NCBI GenBank assembly: GCA_001872625.1
Contig: MNXP01000050.1
Coordinates: 62,001-126,000, forward strand
Direction of reading: 5' to 3'
DNA length: 64,000 nt
DNA from: Bacteroidetes bacterium CG2_30_33_31
Lineage (GTDB): Bacteria; Bacteroidota; Bacteroidia; Bacteroidales; UBA1556
Positions 16,478 through 26,288 of this stretch are shown here, piece by piece (the stretch's first letter is position 1; every line of letters begins with the position of its first letter). The notes under the pieces are model-generated. The model ran no database searches. It was not told the DNA's origin and saw only the letters and a program-made list of their open reading frames with translations. A program made the position numbers and the translations under genes.

Positions 16478-18535
16478 TTAGTCGGGATATTCTATTCTAA
16501 CATGGTAAATGCTCATCAGCCTTTTTTTGAAAATTTTCTTTGCAACATTAATATCTCTAAAAGTGATATTGGCGTTATCATATTGATTTTCATCTATCTG
16601 ACTTTGAATAATTGTATCCACTAAGGCTGAAATATTTTCACCATCGGGATTCTTAATGCTGCGTGATGCTGCTTCCACAGCATCTGACATCATTAATATA
16701 CAAGTTTCGCGATTATATGGAATTGGTCCTTTGTAAGTAAATTCATTTAGGTCAATTTCTTCTATAGATTTTTCTTTAAGGCTCATTCTATAAAAATATT
16801 CAACTCTTTTTGTTCCGTGATGAGTTCTAATAAAATCAATAATTTGTTCAGGAATATTATGCTTACGTGCAATTTCTACTCCTGAAATTACATGGTCGAT
16901 AATTATTCTTGCACTTTCTTCAAAAGATAAATCATCATGTGGATTGTAAGAACCTGGTTGGTTTTCAGTAAAATAAGAAGGATTTAAGCTTTTCCCAATA
17001 TCATGATACATTGCACCAGCTCTAACCAACAATGGATTTCCTCCAATTTCGCGAATTGCTTCTTCAGCTAAATTGGCCACTTGTACTGAATGCTGAAAAG
17101 TCCCTGGTGCTTTTGAAGCCAAGTCGCGTATCAATTGATTATTAGTATCGGCGTATTCCAAAAGCGATATGTCGGTCACCATTCCAAAAACCTTTTCCAA
17201 AACATATATTATAGGAAAAGCAAATAGTACAAGCGTGGCGTTGATGGCAAATTGAAGAATTTGGTTCAAATCAACTTCTTTAAAAGTTCCTTGGGTGATA
17301 AGAACCATGGCAATATACATTATTGAGTATGAAAAGAATATGTAAATTGCTGAAACAAAAAATTGAGAGCGGCTATGTAATTTAACTATGCTTATAATTG
17401 TCATTATTCCTGTGATGACTTGAAGGAAAAGAAATTGGAAACTATTTGGAACAAAGTAGCTAACAATTATAACTGTGGTAATGTGAACCATGTGAGCTAA
17501 TCTTGTATCATAAAATGATCTAATAATGAGTATATTAATCATTATTGGTGCAATATAAAGATAATCAACATTTATATTAGTTGCCAATCTTGAAATAAAG
17601 ACCACTATGCCAATTACCAAGAAAATTAGTATAATATTTTTATTTTCATCAAAAATATCGCGTCTAAAATAAAAGAGAAAAAGCAGAAATGCGGTAAGTG
17701 GAATTGAAACCAATATTATTTGTCCTATGACAATTAAAACATAGGACTTCCCTGTATTGCTGTCAAAATCAGACTTCATCGACTGCAGAATATTATAAGT
17801 ATTTTTACTTACTACTTCTCCTTTGGAGATAATCAATTGTCCTTGCTGAATTACTCCATCCCATGGTGAAACGCCATCGAGTTGCATTTTTAGTTCACTA
17901 TTGCTTTTATATTCATCATAAATTACATTTGGAACTAAAGTTTGTTCAAGGACGCCTTCCATGAAAAAACCATGAAATTCAGTATTTTTTAACTTATTGT
18001 TTATTAGCTTATTAAATTCTCCATTAAGATAAAAGTCTCCAATAAATTTATTTTCCGCAACTTTATTTTTTACAAAAACAATAATATTATCTTTATTAAG
18101 ATTTTTTATCTCTCTGGGTTTTTCGATAATTCCTCTCTCATAAATTTCCTTTAGAGTTTTTATATAGAAATTCTTGTATTTTATATAATTCACCTTATCG
18201 TCGAAGCCATATTCTCTTATCCAAAGGCTGTCAAATTTATTGATTCCTTTATCAATAGCATCATCACTAATAGTTTGATTATAAGCAAAATATGGCTTAG
18301 TGGAATTGATGATTTCTCTTCTCTCAGCCTTAAAATTATTTTCAGATTTTAATATTGGTAAGTCGTTTGGAGCAATTAATGTCTCATATTTCCATGGACG
18401 TCCTTCATAATATTCAAATTTAAATTTTGCTTCCTTTGGGAGCATAAGCACAATTACGGTAACCACTACCATAAAGATAAACACTTTATAGATATTTGAA
18501 TATTGGTTTCTGATAAAAGAGAAGAATTTGTTCAT
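16478..18535 (-). CDS. 7TM-HD domain membrane phosphohydrolase (PgpH-like)
   Basis: A 685-residue protein. One N-terminal helix is followed by a periplasmic domain (about 40-260), seven transmembrane helices (about 265-460) and a cytoplasmic HD domain (about 470-640). The HD motif is AGAMYHDIGKSLNP (H511-D512), with further metal ligands in ISGVEIARKHNIPE and RTHHGTKRVEYFY. Homologues such as Listeria PgpH hydrolyse the second messenger c-di-AMP; that function here is inferred by family. I chose the ATG at 18535 (MNKFFSF) over a TTG three codons upstream because the -7 element at 18554-18561 leaves almost no leader for the longer form. Confidence 0.88.
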   Translation of the reverse strand: MNKFFSFIRNQYSNIYKVFIFMVVVTVIVLMLPKEAKFKFEYYEGRPWKYETLIAPNDLPILKSENNFKAERREIINSTKPYFAYNQTISDDAIDKGINKFDSLWIREYGFDDKVNYIKYKNFYIKTLKEIYERGIIEKPREIKNLNKDNIIVFVKNKVAENKFIGDFYLNGEFNKLINNKLKNTEFHGFFMEGVLEQTLVPNVIYDEYKSNSELKMQLDGVSPWDGVIQQGQLIISKGEVVSKNTYNILQSMKSDFDSNTGKSYVLIVIGQIILVSIPLTAFLLFLFYFRRDIFDENKNIILIFLVIGIVVFISRLATNINVDYLYIAPIMINILIIRSFYDTRLAHMVHITTVIIVSYFVPNSFQFLFLQVITGIMTIISIVKLHSRSQFFVSAIYIFFSYSIMYIAMVLITQGTFKEVDLNQILQFAINATLVLFAFPIIYVLEKVFGMVTDISLLEYADTNNQLIRDLASKAPGTFQHSVQVANLAEEAIREIGGNPLLVRAGAMYHDIGKSLNPSYFTENQPGSYNPHDDLSFEESARIIIDHVISGVEIARKHNIPEQIIDFIRTHHGTKRVEYFYRMSLKEKSIEEIDLNEFTYKGPIPYNRETCILMMSDAVEAASRSIKNPDGENISALVDTIIQSQIDENQYDNANITFRDINVAKKIFKKRLMSIYHVRIEYPD

Positions 18536-18553
18536 AGCATTCAATTAATTGCA

Positions 18554-18561
18554 CAAATATA
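18554..18561 (-). promoter_or_regulatory. -7 promoter element (TATATTTG) for the 7TM-HD gene
   Basis: Exact TAnnTTTG on the minus strand, 19 nt upstream of the ATG at 18535. Confidence 0.6.
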
Positions 18562-18617
18562 ATTGAGTTTTGATTGTTGACAGCAAATTTTTCATTTATG
18601 CAATTAGTTGCAAAATA

Positions 18618-20087
18618 CTAAATGCCAAGGTCAATTTTTTCGTAGGCTCCTAAATTAGGAGAATTGATATCACGTACAACTTCTTCTATATCAAAAGGTA
18701 CAACAGCAGACTTACCTTTACCTAAAGCTGCAGAAGACGGCAAAAGATGAAAATTGCCATTTGCATTATCGGAAAATGCTGGATTCTGGTTTGCAACAAT
18801 GTTCTTCCAGTGTGTTGCATTACTAATACTTAAAGAGCTTTTTATTAAACAATGGTCAAATAAATAGTTAAAATTTCCGCCGAGTGAACTGCTATCAGGA
18901 AGAACTTCTTCATCGCTATTTCCATAAATTATGCAATTAATAAAATCTGCTTTAGTCAGATTAAAGGGATAAATTACATCATTTGATGCTTTGAAATAAT
19001 TATTAAAATATAAAGTTGGCGTCTGTCGAACGCTGTAAGACCAATAATTTGCAAATGTTGAATGTTTGAAACTATAGTCGCCACCCATAGTCAAAGCAAC
19101 ACAATATTGTTGGCAATTTGAAACCACAATATTTTCAGCATCGAGCTTATAGAATCGGCTTAGTATTCCCACACCAGACATATTTTCGATGATAGTATTT
19201 GTCAATTTTAAATTATTTCCCATACTTTCTTGAAGTGTTTCCAACTGCAAACCTATAAATGCATTTCGAATAATTGCAAAATTGATTTCATTATTTAGAC
19301 TGCCTTCATTAATCCAAATTCTATCCCATTGGCCTGGCAGTTCAGTATAATATTTTTCCAACCTATCTCCCTGAAAAATTACTGGATTACTCCTTGTACC
19401 CATTACTTTAAGCGAACCTCCTTTGTAAATCCAAAGCCCAGATCCATTGTGAAAATATATTTTTGTACCAGCTTGAATCCTTAAAATAGCTGTTGAATCA
19501 ACAACAGCATATCCATAAATCACAATAGGTTTTGTGTTTGTCCAAGTTGTATCAACACCTTCACCGGCAACAATTTTGTAAGCGGGCAAACCTTGTTGAT
19601 GACGATTTGAAACAATATAATAAGCATCTTGACCATAAGCCACTAAATCAATATCTTGAACATGCCCATTTGTTTCAAAAACTACTGAATCGGTTATCAA
19701 CAAAGGCGAATTGCCACCATTTGGGTTTACAGTTACCTCCACAAAAGCATAAAGACTATCATTTGCAGGAATTTCAATATCACTAAATTTTGTGTCTGAA
19801 ATGCCATCAATATTAATTCTGAAACTGGAATTAGAACCATTAGCTAAAAATATTTTTGATACATTTATAGGCTTATTCGATGAATTATAAATCATAAAAT
19901 ACTCTGTTGACGAGCCAATTGTTGTAAAAACTGTATCAAATGTTATAGTATCGGTGGAAAAAGTTAATTGAGAATTACTATCGAAATTTATATTATTTTT
20001 TTTACATGAACTACTTATAATCAACAATATAGCCAATATTGGAAATACTATTTTAATTATATTGATTTTATCAATCTGGTAACTCAT
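18618..20087 (-). CDS. Lipoprotein with a right-handed beta-helix-like region
   Basis: A 489-residue protein with a lipoprotein signal peptide (hydrophobic 9-25, lipobox LIISSSCKK with the Cys near residue 28). An Ig-like beta domain follows (about 50-150: FMIYNSSNKPINVSKIFLAN). The rest is a beta-helix-like repeat region with hallmark phrases LRIQAGTKIYFHNGSGLWIY and GGSLKVMGTRSNPVIFQGDR, in which each turn ends in N/G. The closing GNFHLLPSSAALGKG and SPNLGAYE occur at the end of choice-of-anchor-type beta-helix proteins. It is probably exposed on the outer membrane. No ligand or enzyme activity can be named. Confidence 0.7.
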   Translation of the reverse strand: MSYQIDKINIIKIVFPILAILLIISSSCKKNNINFDSNSQLTFSTDTITFDTVFTTIGSSTEYFMIYNSSNKPINVSKIFLANGSNSSFRINIDGISDTKFSDIEIPANDSLYAFVEVTVNPNGGNSPLLITDSVVFETNGHVQDIDLVAYGQDAYYIVSNRHQQGLPAYKIVAGEGVDTTWTNTKPIVIYGYAVVDSTAILRIQAGTKIYFHNGSGLWIYKGGSLKVMGTRSNPVIFQGDRLEKYYTELPGQWDRIWINEGSLNNEINFAIIRNAFIGLQLETLQESMGNNLKLTNTIIENMSGVGILSRFYKLDAENIVVSNCQQYCVALTMGGDYSFKHSTFANYWSYSVRQTPTLYFNNYFKASNDVIYPFNLTKADFINCIIYGNSDEEVLPDSSSLGGNFNYLFDHCLIKSSLSISNATHWKNIVANQNPAFSDNANGNFHLLPSSAALGKGKSAVVPFDIEEVVRDINSPNLGAYEKIDLGI

Positions 20088-20107
20088 ATTGTATTAACGT
20101 TAGTTTG

Positions 20108-20115
20108 CAAAGATA
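20108..20115 (-). promoter_or_regulatory. -7 promoter element (TATCTTTG) for the beta-helix lipoprotein gene
   Basis: Exact TAnnTTTG on the minus strand, 21 nt upstream of the ATG at 20087. Confidence 0.6.
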
Positions 20116-20159
20116 TTATATTGTAGTAAATTATTAAAATCATATTTCATGTCAAGCAA

Positions 20160-21191
20160 TTAAAATCCTAATTTTCTTGATAAATCAGTAAGATTTCCCA
20201 ATCTAAAATTCGATTCCTTAACAACAATAAACTGTCCGTTACCATGATGATAGCGTCCTAAATATTCTTGCTCGGTTTGACCAGAAGTTGGAATTAAAAT
20301 TGCTTTTTTCTGTAAAGTTGTCAAATCCATAATGCTTGAATAACCTGAGCGGCAGATTATAATTTTTGATTCTCCGATTAATTTTTCTAAATCTGCATAT
20401 TTTAAATGATTAAAAATATCAATGTTGGAAATTTTAGAAATAGTTTGATTTTCCATTTTACCTGAAACTATAGCAGTTTTACAATCAAGAACTTTGAATT
20501 TATTTATAACAAGCTCTTCTAATTGTGCACGTGAAGGCTCTGGACCTGATATTATCGCAAGAAATTCATATTTATAATCATTAAAATTGCAGTCTAAGTC
20601 TACATCTTTTTTATTGAATCTGCTTTGCGGGCCAATATATTTTATTGGGCATTGTATTTTTTTGTTGCTTGATAATTTCCCAGAAAGATTATTCTCGCCC
20701 TGAAAATCCGGAATCCAAATTTGATTAAAGTTGCTCAATAACTTGTTGTTTACTCTTTGAGCAAGAGGCGAAAATATTTCAAAACCCTTGGGCATTAATA
20801 TATTAAGCTGATGAGTTATAATTATGGAATTAATTTCTGAATGGAAAATGCCATATCTATTATCAGAAATAATTTGGTTAATTCTGTATTTCTTTACAAT
20901 TTCTTTTGTCAGAGTATTCTCTTTTTTAATAACATTTAGCACTTTTAAAAATTGACTCGCTGCAGAAAATATAATATTTTTAGAGCTGTAATTCACGTTA
21001 TAATCTGGTAGTTCAATAAAATTAATATCTGGAAATTCAAGTTTCAAAAGGATTAAAGCATCCCCACTGGAAGCAATAATAATCTCATTATCATCCGCTA
21101 ATAATTTTTTAATAATTGGTAACGAGCGAGTTGCATGTCCAAGTCCCCAATTTAAGACAGCAAATAAAATTTTCGTACTTTCTATTTTCAA
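20160..21191 (-). CDS. GT-B glycosyltransferase, MurG/UGT-like
   Basis: A 343-residue protein. The N-terminal nucleotide-sugar fold begins ILFAVLNWGLGHATRSLPII, with the GHATR motif of MurG-like and diacylglycerol glycosyltransferases. The C-terminal half has CRSGYSSIMDLTTLQKKAIL and IPTSGQTEQEYLGRYHHGNG, which fit a nucleotide-sugar binding site. Acceptor and donor are unknown. The start codon is TTG at 21191; no in-frame ATG lies closer to the conserved ILFAVLNWG strand. It is divergent from dprA with only 74 nt between, and I see no exact -7 element in that gap for either gene. Confidence 0.75.
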   Translation of the reverse strand: MKIESTKILFAVLNWGLGHATRSLPIIKKLLADDNEIIIASSGDALILLKLEFPDINFIELPDYNVNYSSKNIIFSAASQFLKVLNVIKKENTLTKEIVKKYRINQIISDNRYGIFHSEINSIIITHQLNILMPKGFEIFSPLAQRVNNKLLSNFNQIWIPDFQGENNLSGKLSSNKKIQCPIKYIGPQSRFNKKDVDLDCNFNDYKYEFLAIISGPEPSRAQLEELVINKFKVLDCKTAIVSGKMENQTISKISNIDIFNHLKYADLEKLIGESKIIICRSGYSSIMDLTTLQKKAILIPTSGQTEQEYLGRYHHGNGQFIVVKESNFRLGNLTDLSRKLGF

Positions 21192-21265
21192 AATTCCTAC
21201 TTTAGCACTTTTAAAATGTAAATTGTTAATCTAACAAATCATAGTCAAAATTAACTTAAATACCA

Positions 21266-22360
21266 TTGCTAAATTATAAAATTGCATTAACGCTCCTACC
21301 CTTTGTTGGCGACACAAATGGCAAAAAACTTCTTGCCTATTGCGGTGGTATCGAAGAAATTTTTAAGGAAAGTGCCAGTAATTTAGCCAAAATACAGGGC
21401 ATTTCTCACAAAGTTATTAGTGCAATTAAGCACAATAAAGATATTTTTATTCGAGCTGAAAATGAAATAAAATTTATTGAAGAAAATAATATTAAACCCA
21501 TTTTTTTTCTTGATAAAGAATATCCGCAGAGATTAAAGCAATGCGTTGATAGTCCAATTCTTCTATTTTATAAGGGTAATGCCGATTTAAATGTTCAACG
21601 GATTGTAAGTATAGTTGGAACACGAACTCCTACAATTCATGGAAAAAATATTTGCCATAAGTTGCTAAATTCACTTTCTCAAGCAGATATATTGGTAGTA
21701 AGTGGATTAGCTTACGGAATTGATGTTTGTGCTCATAAAAATTCAATGGCAAATAACTTAAAAACCGTTGGGGTATTAGGTTCTGGACTCGATATAATAT
21801 ATCCAGAGGCCAACAAATCTGTAGCAATGGAAATGATTGAAAAAGGTGGATTGCTTACCGAATTTATTTCAGGAACAAATCCAGACCGGCAAAATTTTCC
21901 GAAAAGAAATAGAATTGTCGCAGGCATGTCAGATATAATTGTGGTAGTTGAGTCAGGCAAAAAAGGAGGCTCTTTGATAACAGCTAATATTGGTTTTAGC
22001 TATAATCGTGATATTGCTGCTTTTCCTGGAAGACCTGATGATGCATTATCTATTGGTTGTAATTTATTGATTAAAAATGATATAGCTCATCTGGTTGAAT
22101 CAGGCGAAGATGTTTTAAAATTAATGAATTGGCAAAATTCGGATAAGAGAAATAGTTCATTTCAAAGATCCATTTTTGTAGAAATGGACGAAAATGAAAA
22201 ACTATTATTCAACATAATAAATGACAAGGAAGCTCATTCAATCGACAGTATTTGTATTGAATCTGGTTTAACGATGAGCAAGACTTCGGCAGTTTTATTA
22301 GGAATGGAATTTAAAGGTGTGCTAAAATCATTACCAGGTAAAGCATATCAGGTAATTTAA
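21266..22360 (+). CDS. dprA: DNA-processing protein DprA
   Basis: A 364-residue DprA/Smf protein, which loads RecA onto incoming single-stranded DNA during natural transformation. An N-terminal SAM/HhH-like region is followed by the Rossmann-like DprA core (about 70-290): SIVGTRTPT, VVSGLAYGIDVCAHKNS, LGSGLDIIYPEANK, FPKRNRIVAGMSDIIVVVES and GKKGGSLITANIG. A C-terminal winged helix spans about 310-362 (SIDSICIESGLTMSKTSAVL). The start is TTG at 21266, directly before the expected N-terminal LNYKIALTLLP. It suggests the lineage is, or was, naturally competent. Confidence 0.93.
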   Translation: MLNYKIALTLLPFVGDTNGKKLLAYCGGIEEIFKESASNLAKIQGISHKVISAIKHNKDIFIRAENEIKFIEENNIKPIFFLDKEYPQRLKQCVDSPILLFYKGNADLNVQRIVSIVGTRTPTIHGKNICHKLLNSLSQADILVVSGLAYGIDVCAHKNSMANNLKTVGVLGSGLDIIYPEANKSVAMEMIEKGGLLTEFISGTNPDRQNFPKRNRIVAGMSDIIVVVESGKKGGSLITANIGFSYNRDIAAFPGRPDDALSIGCNLLIKNDIAHLVESGEDVLKLMNWQNSDKRNSSFQRSIFVEMDENEKLLFNIINDKEAHSIDSICIESGLTMSKTSAVLLGMEFKGVLKSLPGKAYQVI

Positions 22361-22420
22361 GACAACTTGATTTCTGAAATTCTATCCATCGGATTTTAAA
22401 AGCCCTATTTGATATATGAC

Positions 22421-22428
22421 TATATTTG
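22421..22428 (+). promoter_or_regulatory. -7 promoter element (TATATTTG) for the FtsX-type permease gene
   Basis: Exact TAnnTTTG match 19 nt before the ATG at 22447. Confidence 0.55.
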
Positions 22429-22446
22429 CGCCAATAAATTTTATTA

Positions 22447-23664
22447 ATGAGTTTCGAATTATTTATATCAAAACGGTTATTTAAAAAAAATGGAGACAAT
22501 TTTTCTGCTCCAATAATTAAACTTGCGGTAATTAGTATTGCTCTTGGCGTTGCAACTATGCTAATTTCCATTTCCATAGCGTTGGGATTCCAACATGCAA
22601 TAAAAGAAAAAGTTGCAGGTTTCGAAGGCCATATTAGAATATCAAATTTTGATTATAATCAATCTTATGAATTAACACCAATAGCTACTGACAATAAATT
22701 ATTGGCAACTCTCAGTACTGATAAAAGAATTAAAAGCATAAGTAAATTTGCCATTAAAGGTGGAATTTTAAAGTCGAAAAACATAATTGAAGGAGTTGTT
22801 ATTAAAGGTGTTGACAGCAATTATAATAAAAGTTTTTTCAATAGTTGTATGTTAAAAGGTACATTCCCGAAGATTAGTGATTCAAAGATATCAAATGAAA
22901 TATTGATTTCTTCAACAATAGCCAACAAACTGAATGTTAATGTTGGAGATAATATTTTGATGTATTTTGTTCAAAATCCACCAAAAATCAGAAAATTCAA
23001 GATATCTGGAATTTATAATAGTGGTTTTAGCGAGTTAGATTCCAAATTTATAATTGGAGATATTAATCAAATTCAAAGGCTCAATCTTTGGAAAAACAAT
23101 GAGGTTTCGGGTTATGAAATAATGCTCAATGAAATAAAATACATTGAGGATGTAAATAGTAAAATATATAGAATGATTGGATATAATATTAAATCTGAGA
23201 CACTTATGCAGCGCTATCCCATGATTGTCGACTGGCTTAATCTTTTAGATACCAATGTTCTTTTTATAATTGTATTAATGATTTTAATTTCAGGAGTTAC
23301 AATTGTTTCAATTTTTTTAATTTTGATACTTGAGAAAACCAATCTAATTGGAACATTAAAAGCTTTGGGAGCAACAAATTTATCGATCAGAAAAATTTTT
23401 ATTTATAAATCTATAAATTTAATTATCAGAGGTTTAATTATTGGAAATATTGTTGGATTAGGCCTTTTATTTATTCAATATAATTTTTCCATTATTCCAC
23501 TAAATCCTGAAAATTATTATATAAATACTGTTCCAGTAAAATTTAATATATTACTAATTATTGTTTTAAATCTTGGAACTATAGCCATTTCAGTAATAAT
23601 GTTATTATGGCCAGCAAGTATTATTGCCAAAATATTACCAGCTAAAGCAATAAAATTCAGATAA
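22447..23664 (+). CDS. ABC transporter permease, LolC/LolE (FtsX) family
   Basis: A 405-residue inner-membrane permease: one N-terminal helix (about 22-50, VISIALGVATMLISISIALG), a large periplasmic MacB-like domain (about 55-265) and three C-terminal helices (about 275-300, 320-350, 370-398). This is the four-helix FtsX layout. KALGATNLSIRKIFIYKS is the coupling-helix region that meets the ATPase. Length and N-terminus match LolC/E, which extract lipoproteins from the inner membrane. The ATPase LolD is not adjacent. It is convergent with lon, 5 nt apart. Confidence 0.85.
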   Translation: MSFELFISKRLFKKNGDNFSAPIIKLAVISIALGVATMLISISIALGFQHAIKEKVAGFEGHIRISNFDYNQSYELTPIATDNKLLATLSTDKRIKSISKFAIKGGILKSKNIIEGVVIKGVDSNYNKSFFNSCMLKGTFPKISDSKISNEILISSTIANKLNVNVGDNILMYFVQNPPKIRKFKISGIYNSGFSELDSKFIIGDINQIQRLNLWKNNEVSGYEIMLNEIKYIEDVNSKIYRMIGYNIKSETLMQRYPMIVDWLNLLDTNVLFIIVLMILISGVTIVSIFLILILEKTNLIGTLKALGATNLSIRKIFIYKSINLIIRGLIIGNIVGLGLLFIQYNFSIIPLNPENYYINTVPVKFNILLIIVLNLGTIAISVIMLLWPASIIAKILPAKAIKFR

Positions 23665-23669
23665 TTAAT

Positions 23670-26120
23670 CTAAATAAATTGTATTGGATTCTGAATTTTA
23701 GTTTTCATTAAAGCAATTTCAATAGCTTCCATCGCCTTATCAATATAATGGAATTTTAAGCCCTTTATATACTTCTCATTAATTTCCAGAATATCCTTTT
23801 CATTTTCACGACTGAGCACAATTTCATTGATATTAGCTCTTTTAGCTGCAAGAATTTTTTCTTTTATACCACCGACTGCAGTAACTTTTGATCTCAGAGT
23901 AAGCTCACCCGTCATAGCTAATCTTGGTTTCACTTTTCTTTGAGTGTAAGCAGATACTAAAGCAGTAAATATAGTTATTCCTGCTGAAGGGCCATCTTTT
24001 GGCGTAGCTCCTTCAGGAACATGAATGTGAACATCCCAATTTTGAAATGCAATTTGAGGAATTTTTAATTCATCTGCTTTGGCTTTCACCAATTTATGTG
24101 CTATTGTAAAAGATTCTTTCATAACATCACCAAGGCTTCCAGTCATTGAAAGTTCACCTTTGCCTCTACTCACACTTACTTCTATAAATAAAATTTTACC
24201 TCCCACTTGTGTCCAAGCCAAACCTGTAATTACTCCGGGTTGATTGTTTTCATTGGCATAATCTTGTGAAAATTTTGATGGACCCATTATGCTTCGAAGA
24301 TCTTCGATGCTCAATTTTGGATTGTAATCTTCACCCATCACAATATATTTAGCTCTATTTCTAATTACCTTAGCAATCTGTTTATCAAGATTTCTAACTC
24401 CAGATTCCATAGTGTAATCTTCAATAATTTTTTCTAAGACTTGGTTAGAAAACTTCAACTGATTAGCTTTTAAACCATGTTCAGCAAATTGTTTTTTAAT
24501 AAGATGACGTTTTGCTATCTGAATTTTTTCGTCAATAAGGTAACCATTAATATCAATTATTTCCATCCTATCTCGTAATGCAGGGTGAATGGTTGATAAT
24601 GAATTAGCTGTGGCAATAAATAATATTCTGGAAAGATCGTATTCAACTTCAAGGTAGTTATCGTAGAATGAGGAGTTTTGCTCAGGATCGAGCACTTCCA
24701 GGAGTGCTGAAGCTGGGTCTCCATTATACGAATTACTTGCAATCTTATCAACTTCATCGAGTACAAAAACAGGATTTGATTTCTTTGCCTTTTTCAGGCT
24801 TTGAATAATTCTACCAGGCATGGCGCCTATATAAGTTTTTCGATGGCCTCTTATTTCAGCCTCATCTCTTAATCCACCAAGAGCCATTCGAACATATTCA
24901 CGACCAAGTGATCTGGCAATAGATTTTCCAAGTGAAGTTTTTCCAACACCTGGAGGACCAACCAGACACAAAATAGGAGATTTTACATCACCTTTCAGTT
25001 TCAGAACAGCAAGATATTCAATAATTCTCTCCTTAACTGACTCTAAACCATAATGGTCTTCATTTAAGATTTGTTCGGCTTTTTTAAGCTCAAATTCATC
25101 ATTTGAAAACTCACTCCAAGGTAAATCCACCAAAGTCTCAAGATAATTATGTTGAATAGAATATTCAGCTGCTGAAGGGTGCATTCTGCTCAGTTTATCA
25201 AGCTCCTTAACAAATAATTCTTGAACATTTTTTTGCCAAATTTTTTTGCCAGCTTTTTCTTTTAGAGTTAATATATCTTGCTCGTGAGGAGTTCCACCAA
25301 GTTCGTCTTGAATGGTTTTAAGTTGCTGATTTAAAAGATAATCGCGCTGTTGTTTATCCAAGTCAACTTTAACTTTATCTTGAATTTGATTTTTTAACTC
25401 AAGCATCTGAACTTCTTTTGATAAAAGTTTTAAAAGTTTATCGCCTCTTTCTGAAAGATCTACAATTTCTATTAAAGCTTGCTTTTCTTTCAGTGAAGAA
25501 TTCAGGTTGGAGGAAACAAAATTTACAAGAAAAGATGGGCTTTCAATATTTTTAATAGCGAAGCCAGCTTCATTTGGAATATTTGGATTTAAATTGATTA
25601 TCTTTAGAGCTAAGTCTTTAATTGAATCCATTAATGCTTCAAATGATTTATCATTTTTTACAATGATATCTGTAAGAAGAGGTTCAATTTTGGCAACAAA
25701 ATAAGGTTCAGTCTGAGTTTCCTCTAAGATTTCGATTCTATTTCTCCCTTGAATAATTACGGTTGTTGTTTCGTCTGGCATTTTAAGAACCTTCAAAATA
25801 GTAGCCATTACACCAATTTTATATAAGCTATCGTACTGAGGATCTTCAGTATTTGCATCTTTTTGAGCCACAACCGCAATCAGCTTATTTCCAGCATAAG
25901 CATCATTTATTAGCTTTAATGATTTAGGTCTGCCAACGGTAATTGGAATTAAAACGCCTGGGAAAAGCACAGTATTTCGTAGTGGTAACACTGGCAGAGT
26001 AACAGGAACATCCGCATTATCAAAATTAAAATCCTCAGGTCCAGACATTAAAGGGAAAAAATCAGTATCGCCACCAGCTATATCGGTTAAATCCAGTTGT
26101 CGAAAATTTTTATATTTCAT
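23670..26120 (-). CDS. lon: ATP-dependent protease Lon (LonA)
   Basis: An 816-residue LonA protease. The N-terminal substrate-binding domain (about 40-240) contains LPLRNTVLFPGVLIPITVGR, followed by coiled coil (about 240-330). The AAA+ module (about 350-600) has Walker A GPPGVGKTS and Walker B VFVLDEVDKIA. The protease domain (about 620-800) has the catalytic Ser712 in PKDGPSAGIT and Lys755 in GGIKEKILAAKR, 43 residues apart as in E. coli Lon. It degrades damaged and regulatory proteins. No exact TAnnTTTG element was found upstream, so a different sigma factor (heat shock) may drive it. Confidence 0.97.
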   Translation of the reverse strand: MKYKNFRQLDLTDIAGGDTDFFPLMSGPEDFNFDNADVPVTLPVLPLRNTVLFPGVLIPITVGRPKSLKLINDAYAGNKLIAVVAQKDANTEDPQYDSLYKIGVMATILKVLKMPDETTTVIIQGRNRIEILEETQTEPYFVAKIEPLLTDIIVKNDKSFEALMDSIKDLALKIINLNPNIPNEAGFAIKNIESPSFLVNFVSSNLNSSLKEKQALIEIVDLSERGDKLLKLLSKEVQMLELKNQIQDKVKVDLDKQQRDYLLNQQLKTIQDELGGTPHEQDILTLKEKAGKKIWQKNVQELFVKELDKLSRMHPSAAEYSIQHNYLETLVDLPWSEFSNDEFELKKAEQILNEDHYGLESVKERIIEYLAVLKLKGDVKSPILCLVGPPGVGKTSLGKSIARSLGREYVRMALGGLRDEAEIRGHRKTYIGAMPGRIIQSLKKAKKSNPVFVLDEVDKIASNSYNGDPASALLEVLDPEQNSSFYDNYLEVEYDLSRILFIATANSLSTIHPALRDRMEIIDINGYLIDEKIQIAKRHLIKKQFAEHGLKANQLKFSNQVLEKIIEDYTMESGVRNLDKQIAKVIRNRAKYIVMGEDYNPKLSIEDLRSIMGPSKFSQDYANENNQPGVITGLAWTQVGGKILFIEVSVSRGKGELSMTGSLGDVMKESFTIAHKLVKAKADELKIPQIAFQNWDVHIHVPEGATPKDGPSAGITIFTALVSAYTQRKVKPRLAMTGELTLRSKVTAVGGIKEKILAAKRANINEIVLSRENEKDILEINEKYIKGLKFHYIDKAMEAIEIALMKTKIQNPIQFI

Positions 26121-26209
26121 ATTTTAAGTTGTCAATTTGTCATATAAATGTTTGAAGAATTTTCTTCCATTTATATATATCTTATTTACAATAATTTATA
26201 AAAAGAAAA

Positions 26210-26257
26210 GACCTTTTTTACCATTTTAGTGCCAAATGGTTATTAGTAAAAAAGGTC
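26210..26257 (-). terminator. Terminator hairpin between the GlmU-like gene and lon
   Basis: An 11-bp arm GACCTTTTTTA (26210-26220) pairs with 26247-26257, with a nested 6-bp hairpin CCATTT/AAATGG (26221-26226, 26234-26239). On the minus strand a T-rich tail follows. A separate 9-bp hairpin (26266-26274 with 26288-26296) covers the stop codon of the GlmU-like gene. Confidence 0.7.
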
Positions 26258-26288
26258 AATAATTGTCAGGTAAAATAATTTATTTCAT